A stretch of 64,000 nt of DNA, taken from assembly GCA_043228905.1 (NCBI GenBank), contig JBHGNT010000017.1, positions 7,626,001 through 7,690,000 of the forward strand, in the 5' to 3' direction. This stretch comes from Azolla caroliniana. Its lineage: Eukaryota > Polypodiophyta. Below the pieces are notes generated by a model. The model did not search any database and was not told the DNA's origin. It was given only the letters and a program-made list of their open reading frames with translations. Position 1 is the stretch's first letter. Every line of letters begins with the position of its first letter. The translations under genes were made by a program, and so were the position numbers. Of the stretch, positions 29,643 to 40,205 are shown in pieces.

Positions 29643-32600
29643 AGCGGACTGTTGCGGAGTGGGGAAGTGATAGTCCAAGAAGCCCTGATACCCCACACAG
29701 GAAGAAAACTCTCGGAGCAAAACATGTACAAATCAGTCTGGATGGGGCATCTACGTACACGACCGTAACTGGAGGATTGAAGAAAGGATACCGAGAAGTG
29801 GAGGATAAGTTGCGGGCAGCATCAATAATAAAAGAAGATGAAGAAATCGTGGGGATAGTCGAAGAAGTGTTCTATGGGAGCACGCTACAACGACTTGAAG
29901 AGCTTGCGGAAGATAAAAGCCAAGGGAACCGAGTAGTCCCGGTGGAATCAGTCGAGATGTACGAGATCATTGCGAAAATGGAGCCGGATACGCTCCGCAA
30001 AGAAGAAGCAATGGTAAGTACGAAATACAAGACCGTGGAGAAGAAGGTGAAACCGGCCGCGGGATCACTACCCGCCGATAGCGAACAAAAGAGGAAAGAA
30101 GTCTTGGGAGATCCGACACTTCGGAAGTCCGTGGATATCGGACATGCCTTCACGGATGAGACCCAGAAGAAACTTCGGATCGGTGGAGGTGGGTTCCTAT
30201 TACAAAAAGAAGAAGAACGGTTTCGCGAGATGTTGGAGCAACACGGCAAAGCGTTTGCATTTACATCAAGGGAGATAGGGTGCGTCGATCCGAGAACAGT
30301 GGAACCGATGGTGATCTTCACGATTGACCATGTACCGTGGAACCTGAAGCCGATTCCGGTGCCACGAGCGCATATTCCGAAAGTCATTGACTTGCTCAAG
30401 GAGAAGGTGGCGATGGGGATTCTAGAGCCATCAACTGCTCCGTACTCAAATCGATGGTTTACGGTTCCGAAGAAGAATGGGTCACTCCGATTTATCCAAG
30501 ACTTGCAACCGGTGAATAAGGTCACGATCCGGAACTCGGGAGTCGGTCCGATAGTGGACGAATTTGCGGAAGCTTTTGCCGGTCGTGCGATATACTCCAT
30601 TGGAGACCTATACTCGGGGTATGACCAATTCCAACTAGCCGTGGAGAGCCGAGACATCACAACCATGAGAACACCGATAGGATTAGTCCGAATGTGCACA
30701 CTACCACAAGGAGCGACAAACTCGGTTGCTCATATGATGAACGCGATGAACAAGGTGCTTCGAGACTGCATTCCGGAGATAACGATGCCGTTCCTCGATG
30801 ACATTCCGATGAAAGGATGCGCGGTAGAAGAAAAAGATGAGACATCACAACCATGCGAACACCGATAGGATTAGTCCGAATGTGCACACTACCACAAGGA
30901 GCGACAAACTCGGTTGCTCATATGATGAACGCGATGAACAAGGTGCTTCGAGACTGCATTCCGGAGATAACGATGCCGTTCCTCGATGACATTCCGATGA
31001 AAGGATGCGCGGTAGAAGAAAAAGATGAGACTATGGATGATCTGGGATGCCGAAAGTTCGTGGTCGACCATATTCATGATTGCGAGAAAGTGTTGCGAAA
31101 GCTAGAAGATGTGCACCTAACACTTTCCGGGGAGAAATCGGCATTCGGGCAAGAAGAAATATTGGTGGTCGGACATCTATGTGGGCCCTACGGCCGAAGA
31201 CCGTCACCAACAAAGATCGATGCGATTCAAGCTATGGAGGAAGTATGCGAGTCAACATCCGAAGTCCGAAGGTTTCTCGGTGCATGTGCATTCTATCACA
31301 TATGGATTCCGCACTATGCACATATAGCGGACCCGCTCTACCACTTGTTGCGGAAAGGTAAGAAATTCGAATGGAAACCGGAACACACCAAAGCCATGAA
31401 GAAATTGAAGAAGACACTTCGGAGGGCGGAAGCACTTAAGAAGCCGAGCTATGACCGACCGATCATAGTAACGGTTGATACAAGTCCAACCGGTATCGGG
31501 TGGGTCATCAATCAAGCCGACTCGGATGGTTCGCGGTATCCGATCCGATTCGGAGCAAAGGTTCTCAACGAAAGGCAACGTGGATATGCACAAGTCAAAA
31601 GAGAACTGTGGGGAGTCGTGTCGGCGATAAAATCGGATCGGGATTATTTGATCGGAGCCGAAGTGGTGATCGAGACGGATTGTCTTCCGATACTCGGGAT
31701 GATGCGGTGTTGTACGATACCGGATGTAGCTATGCTAAGGTGGGTTGCATATGTCAAGTCGCTTAATCCGGAGGTTCGACACATCTCGGGGAAGGACAAC
31801 GCGGTAGCGGATATGTTATCAAGGGCTCGGTTCGGAGACGACATAACCGAATCGAATAATGAAGAAGTTTCTGAAGACTACTTCGCGTCGGAGCACATAT
31901 GCCGAGTAAACGTAATCCGAGAATTCCGGGAAGAAGAATACGAGGGAGAAAGCTTGATGATCGGAAAGATGTTACAAGAGGCCGAGGATTCAACAAACGA
32001 TAAAGGAAGAAGAGCCGAGATCCGAAGGAAGAAGAGACAAGTCCAAAAGTTCTTCTTGGAAAACGGATTAATATGGAGGGCGCCGAAAAGACCGGATGGT
32101 ATACCACTTCGAGTAGTCGGGACAAAAGAGCAACGAAACCGGATAATGTCCGAGTTTCATGAATCCGATTGGGCTGGACACCGAGGAACATGGGCAACAT
32201 TTGTGAAGATCAAGCAAAAATATTGGTGGAAGAAAATGTACAAAGATGTCGCGGAGTTCACGGAAAGCTGCGAGAAATGTCAAGTCTACTCCGGGGTTCG
32301 ACATCGAGATGAGTTACATCCGACATTCTCACCAACAATCAACTTCAAGTGGATGGTTGACATAGTGGCCATGCCGACCGGGATCGGACAAAAGAAATAC
32401 TTGGTATTAGCTCGGGAAGATCTCACGAATCAAGTAGAAGGTCGAGCGCTTCAGAGGAAAACGTGTTCCGCGGTATGCCAATTTCTTTTGGAGGAAGTAT
32501 TTTGCAGGTATGGGTGCGTAGGACAAGTGATTGCGGACCGGGGAGAACTCGACTCGGACAAAGCTAGGGGATTCTTCGCCAAACACGGAGTTCGGTTATC

Positions 32601-33462
32601 ACTGACAACGGCATACAATCTGGAGGCCAACGGGAAAATCGAACGAGGACATAGTCCGATCGTGAAAGCACTTGTGAAGGCATGTGATGGAAAGGTGAAG
32701 GACTGGCCGCAGATGCTTCCATATGCGCTATGGGCGGATCGGACGACGCATAGCTCCATAACCGGTTACATGCCGGCAGAACTCATGACCGGACAAGCAC
32801 CGGTAATGCTGACGGAAACCGCGATCGCAACATGGACAATGCTACCATGGAAGGAAGAGATGAGCCGGGAAGAACTACTAGCGGTCCGGATACGACAACT
32901 AGAGGGAAGACCGGCAGACATAGCGGAAGCAATACGCCGACAACAAGAAGCACGATTAAGGAACAAAAGCCGGTTCGACACAAAGCACCGACTACGACCG
33001 AGGAGGATTGAAGAAGGAGATTGGGTGATCGTCTATGACAATAGTTTGGACCATCAACATACAACGATGCGGAAATTCGCGAAAAGGTGGTTCGGGCCAT
33101 ACGAGGTTCGGAAAGTCTTCGACAACGGAACGTACCGACTGTCCGAGTTGGATGGAACAATACTACGAGTGCCTATAGCCGGGAAGCGGGTGAAGATTTT
33201 CAAGAAGCGGACCGACGACAAACCCTATGTGATCCAAGCCAAGGCCGACAACGAGGAGCAATCGGATGAAGACCACGGTGATGCGGGAAGCGAAGAAAGT
33301 GAATTACAACTCATAGTCGACATAAGGGGAGAATCGGAGGAAGCTTTGGGTGAAGACGGATATGGGGAATCGAGAACTTCGGCACATACCGGAGGATGTG
33401 CGGGTTCGGAGGGGGCGAGTGTCGTAGTGTATTCCACACACTACGTGAAAACCCTAAAATAA
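29640..33462 (+). pseudogene. GypG pol: RT, RNase H, integrase (broken by an internal duplication)
   Basis: The pol frame runs from the gag stop to 30868 and, after a break, from 30853 to 33462. RT begins near 30300 (RFIQDLQPVNKVTIRN, GDLYSGYDQFQL) with catalytic PFLDDIPM. A 188-bp tandem duplication (30651-30838 repeated at 30839-31026) doubles that motif and shifts the frame. Downstream are RNase H (VTVDTSPTGIGW), the integrase zinc region (CEKCQVYSG), an integrase core (VDIVAMP, IADRGELDS, GKIERGH) and a basic C-terminus. No chromodomain is visible. The wording of the RT reminds me of gypsy lineages known mainly from fungi; that is recollection only. Confidence 0.88.
30651..31026 (+). repeat. 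188-bp tandem duplication inside GypG RT
   Basis: Two direct copies (30651-30838, 30839-31026) differ by very few bases (for example ATGAGAAC versus ATGCGAAC). The unit covers the RT palm including FLDD. Because 188 is not a multiple of three, the duplication breaks the reading frame. Confidence 0.9.
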
Positions 33463-33640
33463 TATATCCGATTTTAGATACATATAAATAAATAAATAAT
33501 ATATCAAAAGAATTTATCACGTGCATAGGGCAGGATTCGAACCATGCACCTCCACGTAGATAAACCCCAACTTTACCATTGTAATAACTTATCTTTAGTG
33601 TTATAAATATAGATTTAATACGTATAAGACCTTTATTTAC
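33420..33640 (+). repeat. GypG 3' LTR, left part (before DnaH)
   Basis: It matches 26866-27076 closely and includes the tRNA-like block (B box 33533-33543, A box 33576-33586, minus strand). It is interrupted after TTTATTTAC by ACAT and the DnaH terminus. The remainder is at 45582-46065. Confidence 0.92.
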
Positions 33641-33644
33641 ACAT
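33641..33644 (+). repeat. DnaH target-site duplication, left copy
   Basis: ACAT precedes the left terminal inverted repeat and recurs at 45582-45585. The uninterrupted 5' LTR has a single ACAT at this position. Confidence 0.92.
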
Positions 33645-33669
33645 GGGTAAAAGCATGCGAGTGGAAACA
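33645..33669 (+). repeat. DnaH left terminal inverted repeat
   Basis: 25 bp, pairing with 45557-45581 with one mismatch at position 5 (A versus G). It is followed by three AGCTAATTAGCT palindromes (33677, 33703, 33729) separated by 26 bp, a likely subterminal binding region. Confidence 0.92.
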
Positions 33670-33920
33670 CTATTATAGCTAATTAGCTACTAAAATGGCC
33701 ATAGCTAATTAGCTACTAAAATGGCCATAGCTAATTAGCTATTTGTTTAGCTAGTCTTTCTTGTGGGAAAATCAAATATTTGAAAAACTAATTTATGAAA
33801 AAACTCAAATATTTGAACTTCTGTTTCAGACGTAGTGGAACTTGGGGAATATCACCATCATCTAAGGTCGACTTCAATGTCATCAATTTCCTGTTTAGCC
33901 TAAGTCTGATTTTGAACGCA

Positions 33921-36900
33921 GATGGAGTACTCAGAGCACGAACGCAGACGTAGCTCCCGCAACAGCAAAAAATCGACATTGCAGATTGAGAGCTACAACA
34001 CAGAACCCGCTCGATCATCGTCCAGGTATGTTTCAGTTACAGAAACCCCAAACATTTGTTTTTTCTTTTTGACTACTGTCTGAACTTTGGTGTCGATTCA
34101 TATTTCCCCAAAATCGAATAGGGCGAAGTCCTTGGAGTCCCATACAAGGATGTCTCGCAAATCGGGGAGTAGCAACAGGTGTGTTTATATTACTTTTTTT
34201 GTGTTTAATCCTGTCTTTAGTGATTAGGGTTTGTGATTGAAATTTCTGATTAGGGTTTGTGATTGAAATTTCTGATTAGGGTTTTTGATTATAAATTTCT
34301 GATTAGAATTTCTGAATAGGGTTTCTGGTTACAAATTTTGATTACAAATTAGAATTTCTGAATAGGGTTTTTGTTTATAAATTTCTGCTTAGGATTTCTG
34401 ATTAGGGTTTGTGATTGAAATTTTTTATTAGGGTTTCTGATTGAAATTTCTGATTAGGGTTTTTGATTATAAATTTCTGATTAGAATTTCTGAATAAGGT
34501 TTCTGGTTACAAACTTCTGATTACAGATTTTGATTAGGGTTTCTGATTTCAAACTTCTGATTACAGATTTTGATTAGGTTAAGTTAAAGATTTTGCACCA
34601 TTTTTGTTGTTGTTGATTGGGGTTTTTGATTCTCACATATTCTGATTTTGCACTATTTCTGATTTCTGAAATGATATTTCAGATGGCTCGTTCCTCCATA
34701 TACGAGAGTGCTAAACTTCGCAAAATTTTGCGAGACAAAGGAGGACTTCCACAACACCTATGGTCTGTCACTCGAGGGTGTTGACCCTGCTGTCCTAAGT
34801 GATAAATTGATCAGTGATATAGACTGGATGACAGTATATACAGTGCCTAGAGTCAAAGGCAAGGTCAAGCTGAAGCATGTACGAGCCGACTTGTACGATG
34901 ACTGCATGAGACTGCACCAGAAAGTTCATCAGGAGATCCCAGTCAACAATGAGTTGTCAGTTTCATTTGCTAGAGCATTTGCATATGAGTACAGCAAAAC
35001 AAGGAAGGAATCTAGAGACCCTGAAATGTATAGGGTAGCTTGGGCAGTCTATGGTGAGGCATCGGTAAAAAGATGCCGAAAGATGGGGACCTTGGCACAA
35101 AAAATAGACAGATTTTGGAGCATGGCAGCTGTTGATGCAACTGCCGACTCCCAGCAAGACCGGGGGCATACACCACACCGACACCCAAGGAAAGCCAATG
35201 TCGATGATACAGGTGAGACATTGGTTAGCTATATGCTAAAAAATGTCCATGAAGCCTGTGAGACATTGGCATTTTTTAAGACTGATTTAGAGAAAGCCAC
35301 AATGGCTTCTGCAATGGAGAGCAAAGTTACTTCTGCTGTTACAACAATTAGAAATAAGATTCAGGTAACTATTGTTTTGCTGGTATGTGATTGTGTTATA
35401 AATAACGGGTAAAATGTGCTAATCAAGCATTATCTGGAATAGGTTGCGCAACAGGAGCTTGAATTAGAGGGGCCACTGGATCCCCAGCGTAAAATAGAAC
35501 TGCAAATAGAGATCCAGGTTCTTTCAATGAACCTGGACCTTCTAGGTGTAAATACTGTTGCAGATTACAATTTGGATAAGCTTCAAGTAAGTTAACGATT
35601 CCTGAGCAAAGTTGGTGTATCTTTCAACAACAAGAATAATTAATCGGTAAATTTCTCTGTTGCGTTGAAGGAACAATACATTCATCAAGAACAGGTAGTT
35701 AGCTGCCTTAAGAAGAAGCTACATTTTGTGGAGGGAATGGTAAGGACCAGACAGGATTTGGACCTGAACATTCTTGCTCCCTTACCAAATGAAGTAGAAC
35801 CAGAAAATGATTTATTGACAGTTCAAGCACGTTGCATCGCTTGCGGGTTAGGTGTGGAGGACAAAACTGCGTCTTTGTTGGTTCACCTACAACCATGCAA
35901 CCACACATACCATCTGCTTTGTTTTCAACATGCCTGTCGAATTGCTGCATTCTGTTTGGGAGATTGCAGTACAACTCTACCAAATGAGTGGAGAAAACAA
36001 ACAGGTATACCATACTGTAGCTAATAAGCTTAGTCTTTTCTAATTAGCTATCCTACTAGCTAATTAGCTACTGGCAGCTAATGAGCTACTAGCTAATTAG
36101 CTATCCTAGTAGCTAATTAGCTATGGTACTAGCTAATTAGCTAGTACCATAGTTGTGTAAAAAAGCTAAATAGCTATCCTACTAGCTAATTAGCCACTGG
36201 CAACTAATTAGCTATCCTAGTAACTAATTAGCTACTGCCATAGTTGTGTAAAGTAGCTAATAAGCTATCCTAGTAGCTAGTTAGCTATGGTACTAGCTAA
36301 TTAGCTAGTACCATAGTTGTGTAAAAAAGCTAATTAGCTATCCTACTAGCTAATTAGCTACTAGCAACTAATTAGCTATCGTACTAGCTAATTAGCTATC
36401 CTACTAGCTAATTAGCTATCATAGTAGCTAATTAGCTACTGACATAGTTGTGTAAAGTAGCTAATAAGCTATCCTAGTAGCTAGTTAGCTATGGTACTAG
36501 CTAATTAGCTAGTACCATAGTTGTGTAAAAAAGCTAATTAGCTATCCTACTAGCTAATTAGCTACTGGCAACTAATTAGCTATCCTACTAGCTAATTAGC
36601 TATCATAGTAGCTAATTAGCTACTGACATAGTTGTGTAAAGTAGCTAATAAGCTATCCTAGTAGCTAATTAGCTACTGGCAGCTAATTAGCTGTCCTAGT
36701 AGCTAATAAGCTATCCTAGCTACTACATAGTTGAGAAAGTAGCTAATTAGCTTTCATTGTAGCTAATTAGCTATCCTAGCTACCACCATAGTTAGTAAAG
36801 TAGCTAATTAGCTATCCTAGCTACTACCATAGTTAGTAAAGTAGCTAATTAGCTATCCTAGCTACTACCATAGTTGAGTAAAGTAGCTAATTAGCTACCA

Positions 36901-39524
36901 TAGTAGCTAATTAGCTATCCTAGCTACTACTATAGTTGTGTAAAGTAGCTAATAAGCTATCCTACTAGCTAATTAGCTATCCTAGTAGGTAATTAGCTAT
37001 GGTACTAGCTAATTAGCTAGTACTATAGTTGTGTAAAAAAGCTAATTAGGTATCCTACTAGCTAATTAGCCACTGGCAACTAATTAGCTATCCTAGTAAC
37101 TAATTAGCTACTGCCATAGTTGTGTAAAGTAGCTAATAAGCTATCCTAGTAGCTAATTAGCTACTAGCAGCTAATTAGCTATCCTAGTAGCTAATTAGCT
37201 ATCCTACTAGCTAATTAGCTACTACCATAGTTGAGTAAAGTACCTAATTAGCTACTGGCAACTAATTAGCTATCCTACTAGCTAATTAGCTGCTGGCAAC
37301 TAATTAGCTATCCTACTAGCGAATTAGCTATCCTAGTAGCTACTGCCATAGTTGTGTAAAGTAGCTAATAAGCTATCCTAGTAGCTAATTAGCTACTGGC
37401 AGCTAATTAGCTATCCTAGTAGCTAATTAGCTACTGGCAGCTAATTAGCTATCCTAGTAGCTAATTAGCTATCCTAACTACTACCATAGTTGAGTAAAGT
37501 ACCTAATTAGCTATCCTAACTACTACCATAGTTGAGTAAAGTACCTAATTAGCTATCATACTAGCTAATTAGCTATCGTACTAGCTAATTAGCTATCGTA
37601 CTAGCTAATTAGCTATCCTAGCTTCTACCATAGTTTAGTAAAGTAGCTAATTAGCTATCCTAAATAACTGTCATGTTATTGTAGAATCTTGTGGATTAAG
37701 GACGGCACATGATGTGTCTGGTGCTGATGATGCTGCAACAGATGAGGATACTACTGCCAATGTGGCTGAAAGTAAGAGTCCTGCTATCACATCTCCTTCA
37801 GATCAGCTGCACCCTATTCTTTTGGAACAGTGTACTGAATTAGGCAACGATGTGAAATGCCATGAAATAGTGGAAACAACATGTAAAACTGAGGTTCACA
37901 ACAACAGTGTTTATGAACACTTGATGCAACATTTCTTCGAGTCTCAAGACCTTGATTCCACCCCACCGAGCCCAACTACTGAAAATGTCCAAACAGATCC
38001 CTCTGTACTTGAAAAGCTAGTTCAAGAAACGGCTGATGTGCAATTAGCTGCTGAGGCGATGGGAAGGTTGTCGGAGGAGGACACACTTGCGCATTGGGTC
38101 CTAGAAGCAAGGCTAAATGGGGAACCAACCAGAAAAAGGCTGAAGAAGGGGCCACGATCGGGAACAAGACCAGTTACTCGGTCAAGGGGCCCAGACGTAG
38201 TGGAGCGAAATACTGTTTAGTTGGATATGATTGTTAGCTTAGGGATTTTGCTAGGGTTTTATGAAGTTTTACTATCCTATTGGACAAGTAAAACCTCAGA
38301 TTGGTTGTTGCTTGATCCACATTATGTAATGGAACTCTATGATGTTTTTCCAAGATAATTTGAAGAGTGTTGTTCTATGACTGAAACTCTTTGATGTTCA
38401 GGATATTGTTTTGTGAGACTAGTAGTTACTTTGTGAGTGTGAATATGTTGGTGTTTTCTGATGTTGCAGAGTCTAAAGGGTTTGATTCTATTGCTCGTAA
38501 GGCCAATGGCAGTGTGGATACTGTTGATGTTGCGGCATGTTTAAAGGGCCCCATCTTGAAAGTAGATGTAGCAACTGACACAAGTGATCTGGTCACACAA
38601 GTTGATCAAGCATATAGCACGGATGACTTGGTGTTGCAGGTAGATGCAGCATGTAGCACGGATGACTTGGTGTTGCAGGTAGATGCAGCATGTAGCACGG
38701 ATGACTTGGTGTTGCAGGTAGATGCAGCATGTGATACCAGTGGACTGATATCGAGCAGATCAGTAGCTACATGCACTGAGGTAATCCAAGGATTGATAAC
38801 TAAGTCGACAAAACAAGAGCACCAGAATGTGAAGCTAGGCCCAACACAGTCGACTAGGGGTTTAAAGAGGAAAAGGACACCAGTTGTGTCAGTCGAACCT
38901 GAGCTGATTGAGATTGATCGTATCCTACCAGAAAATGGTGTAATAGCGGCTCAGTTTCAGGAATGGAAACCTAAACCACTAGAAGTCGAGCGAAGAGCCT
39001 TGATCTTGGAGCTGGATAAAGTCTTGATGAGTGTGAGATATATGCAGCCAAGGAGGGACGCAAATCAGTTTCTAGAGTGGGCTGTGGAGTACTTCGATTT
39101 GTTTATTTGGAGTGAAAAACCAAAATCAGATGTGTGGAAGTGTTTGGCAAGATTCTTCCCAAAATGGCGAAGTCGTTTTAAAGGTCAATGGGCACGAGAA
39201 AATTGTGAGCAGATGGAAGCTGCAAGATTCAAGAGGCTTTCTGATTTTTGGGCTACTTGGCCTGAATATAATGCTGACAATACATTGATTTTGGATACAG
39301 AACATTTCCGACACTACTTCAATATTCGGAGATGCTGTCTCATTCTACCCGAGGAAACGCCTGAACAGTACCTGGTGCAAACAGTGAGCTGCCAACTAGG
39401 TGCATGGTTGTGGACTCCATACCGAGCTCAATATGCGGATAATATATGTAGACTCGTTCCACTGACTAGCAAGAGCTTAGCTGTTTATAGGAGATTTGTA
39501 GACATTTCCAATGGTAATTTATAA
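33921..39524 (+). CDS. DnaH cargo gene: RING-like finger joined to degenerate FCP1/HAD domain (spliced)
   Basis: Exons inferred from GT-AG borders and phase: 33921-34024, 34122-34178, 34683-35364, 35443-35586, 35671-36004, then 37685-37771 spliced to 38470-39524. All phases agree, giving 820 aa. Alternatively exon 6 runs on to a stop at 38220 (about 618 aa); that stretch is fully open, so two isoforms are possible. Exon 5 carries a RING-like cluster (CIAC, HLQPCNHTYH, CFQHAC; about residues 384-430). The last exon has three 13-aa repeats (STDDLVLQVDAAC) and then a domain resembling plant FCP1-type HAD phosphatases (FLEWAVEYFDLFIW, NTLILD). HAD motif I reads ELDKVL instead of DLDxT and the later acidic pair reads DT, so catalysis is doubtful. 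The N-terminal exons match nothing I know. Function unknown; perhaps captured host sequence or an accessory transposition protein. Confidence 0.6.
34200..34600 (+). repeat. Intron 2 of cargo gene: degenerate TTAGGGTTT-containing repeats
   Basis: The intron at 34179-34682 is largely a decayed tandem array of about 18-20 bp units like CTGATTAGGGTTTCTGATT. Each unit contains TTAGGGTTT, the complement of the plant telo-box AAACCCTAA. Confidence 0.7.
36016..37670 (+). repeat. AGCTAATTAGCT palindrome array in cargo-gene intron 5
   Basis: The intron 36005-37684 is filled with dozens of copies of the perfect palindrome AGCTAATTAGCT, spaced by short linkers such as ATCCTAGT and ACTGGCA and by a longer linker (ACCATAGTTGTGTAAAGT). 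Higher-order units recur at about 160-230 bp. The same palindrome lies next to both termini of DnaH and in the transposase intron. Confidence 0.92.
38221..38469 (+). other. Intergenic or intronic gap in DnaH cargo gene
   Basis: AT-rich sequence after the alternative stop at 38220. It ends in a pyrimidine-rich acceptor (TTTTCTGATGTTGCAG) at 38454-38469. In the long isoform all of 37772-38469 is intron. Confidence 0.5.
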
Positions 39525-40170
39525 ATATGTAAAGAGATGACATTATTCAATGAAGAATTTAATTACTTGTTCCCACTGTACTTATCTACTGTGTAATTTG
39601 AGGAATATGTTGCAGATTGTTGATTTCATTCTATTGATGACTATTTAGCTATTGACAGCTAATTAGCTGCATTTGTACAGCTAATTAGCTGCATTTGTAC
39701 AGCTAATTAGCTGCATTTGTACAGCTAATTAGCTACTGATGACTATTTCGCTATAACTTATAACTTAAAACTTAACAAAAAAGACATGATTTTATTGAGA
39801 AAGAAGCACAGAAAGCAGACTGTATACAAGAAATTGATTCCAAACGAATTTATTGATCTGTTTTCGCGAAATACATGTTTGTTTTACAAGAGAACATGGT
39901 AAGTGCTACTTGTAGCTACAAATTCCATGGCATACTATTGTAAATACATTTGTACAGCTAATTAGCTGCATTTGTACAGCTAATTAGCTACTGATGACTA
40001 TTTCGCTATAACTTATAACTTAAAACTTAACAAAAAAGACATGATTTTATTGAGAAAGAAGCACAGAAAGCAGACTGTATACAAGAAATTGATTCCAAAC
40101 GAATTTATTGATCTGTTTTCGCGAAATACATGTTTGTTTTACAAGAGAACATGGTAAGTGCTACTTGTAG
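39525..40170. other. Convergent 3' region between the two DnaH genes
   Basis: No gene. It holds several 22-bp AGCTAATTAGCT repeats (linker GCATTTGTAC, about 39656-39735) and the first copy of a 255-bp direct duplication. The two DnaH genes are transcribed toward each other into this region. Confidence 0.7.
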
Positions 40171-40205
40171 CTACAAATTCCATGGCATACTATTGTAAAT
40201 ACATT
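39696..40205. repeat. 255-bp tandem duplication at transposase 3' end
   Basis: 39696-39950 is repeated at 39951-40205 with essentially no differences. The unit includes the last codons and stop of the transposase, so a second, untranslated copy of the gene's 3' tip lies downstream in sense. Near-identity implies a recent duplication. Confidence 0.88.

Noticed and set aside
34179-34682. Interstitial telomere array
   Set aside because: Units are degenerate 18-20 bp repeats with one TTAGGGTTT each, not tandem TTTAGGG; it is an intron repeat.
36016-37670. Regular repeats with short spacers that could suggest a CRISPR array
   Set aside because: The repeat is a 12-bp palindrome with degenerate 7-20 bp linkers that are themselves repeated, located in an intron of a eukaryotic transposon gene. 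No cas genes.
38900-39524. Active FCP1-type phosphatase
   Set aside because: The fold-level resemblance is kept, but the DLDxT nucleophile motif and later DD are replaced (ELDKVL, DT), so catalytic activity is not claimed.
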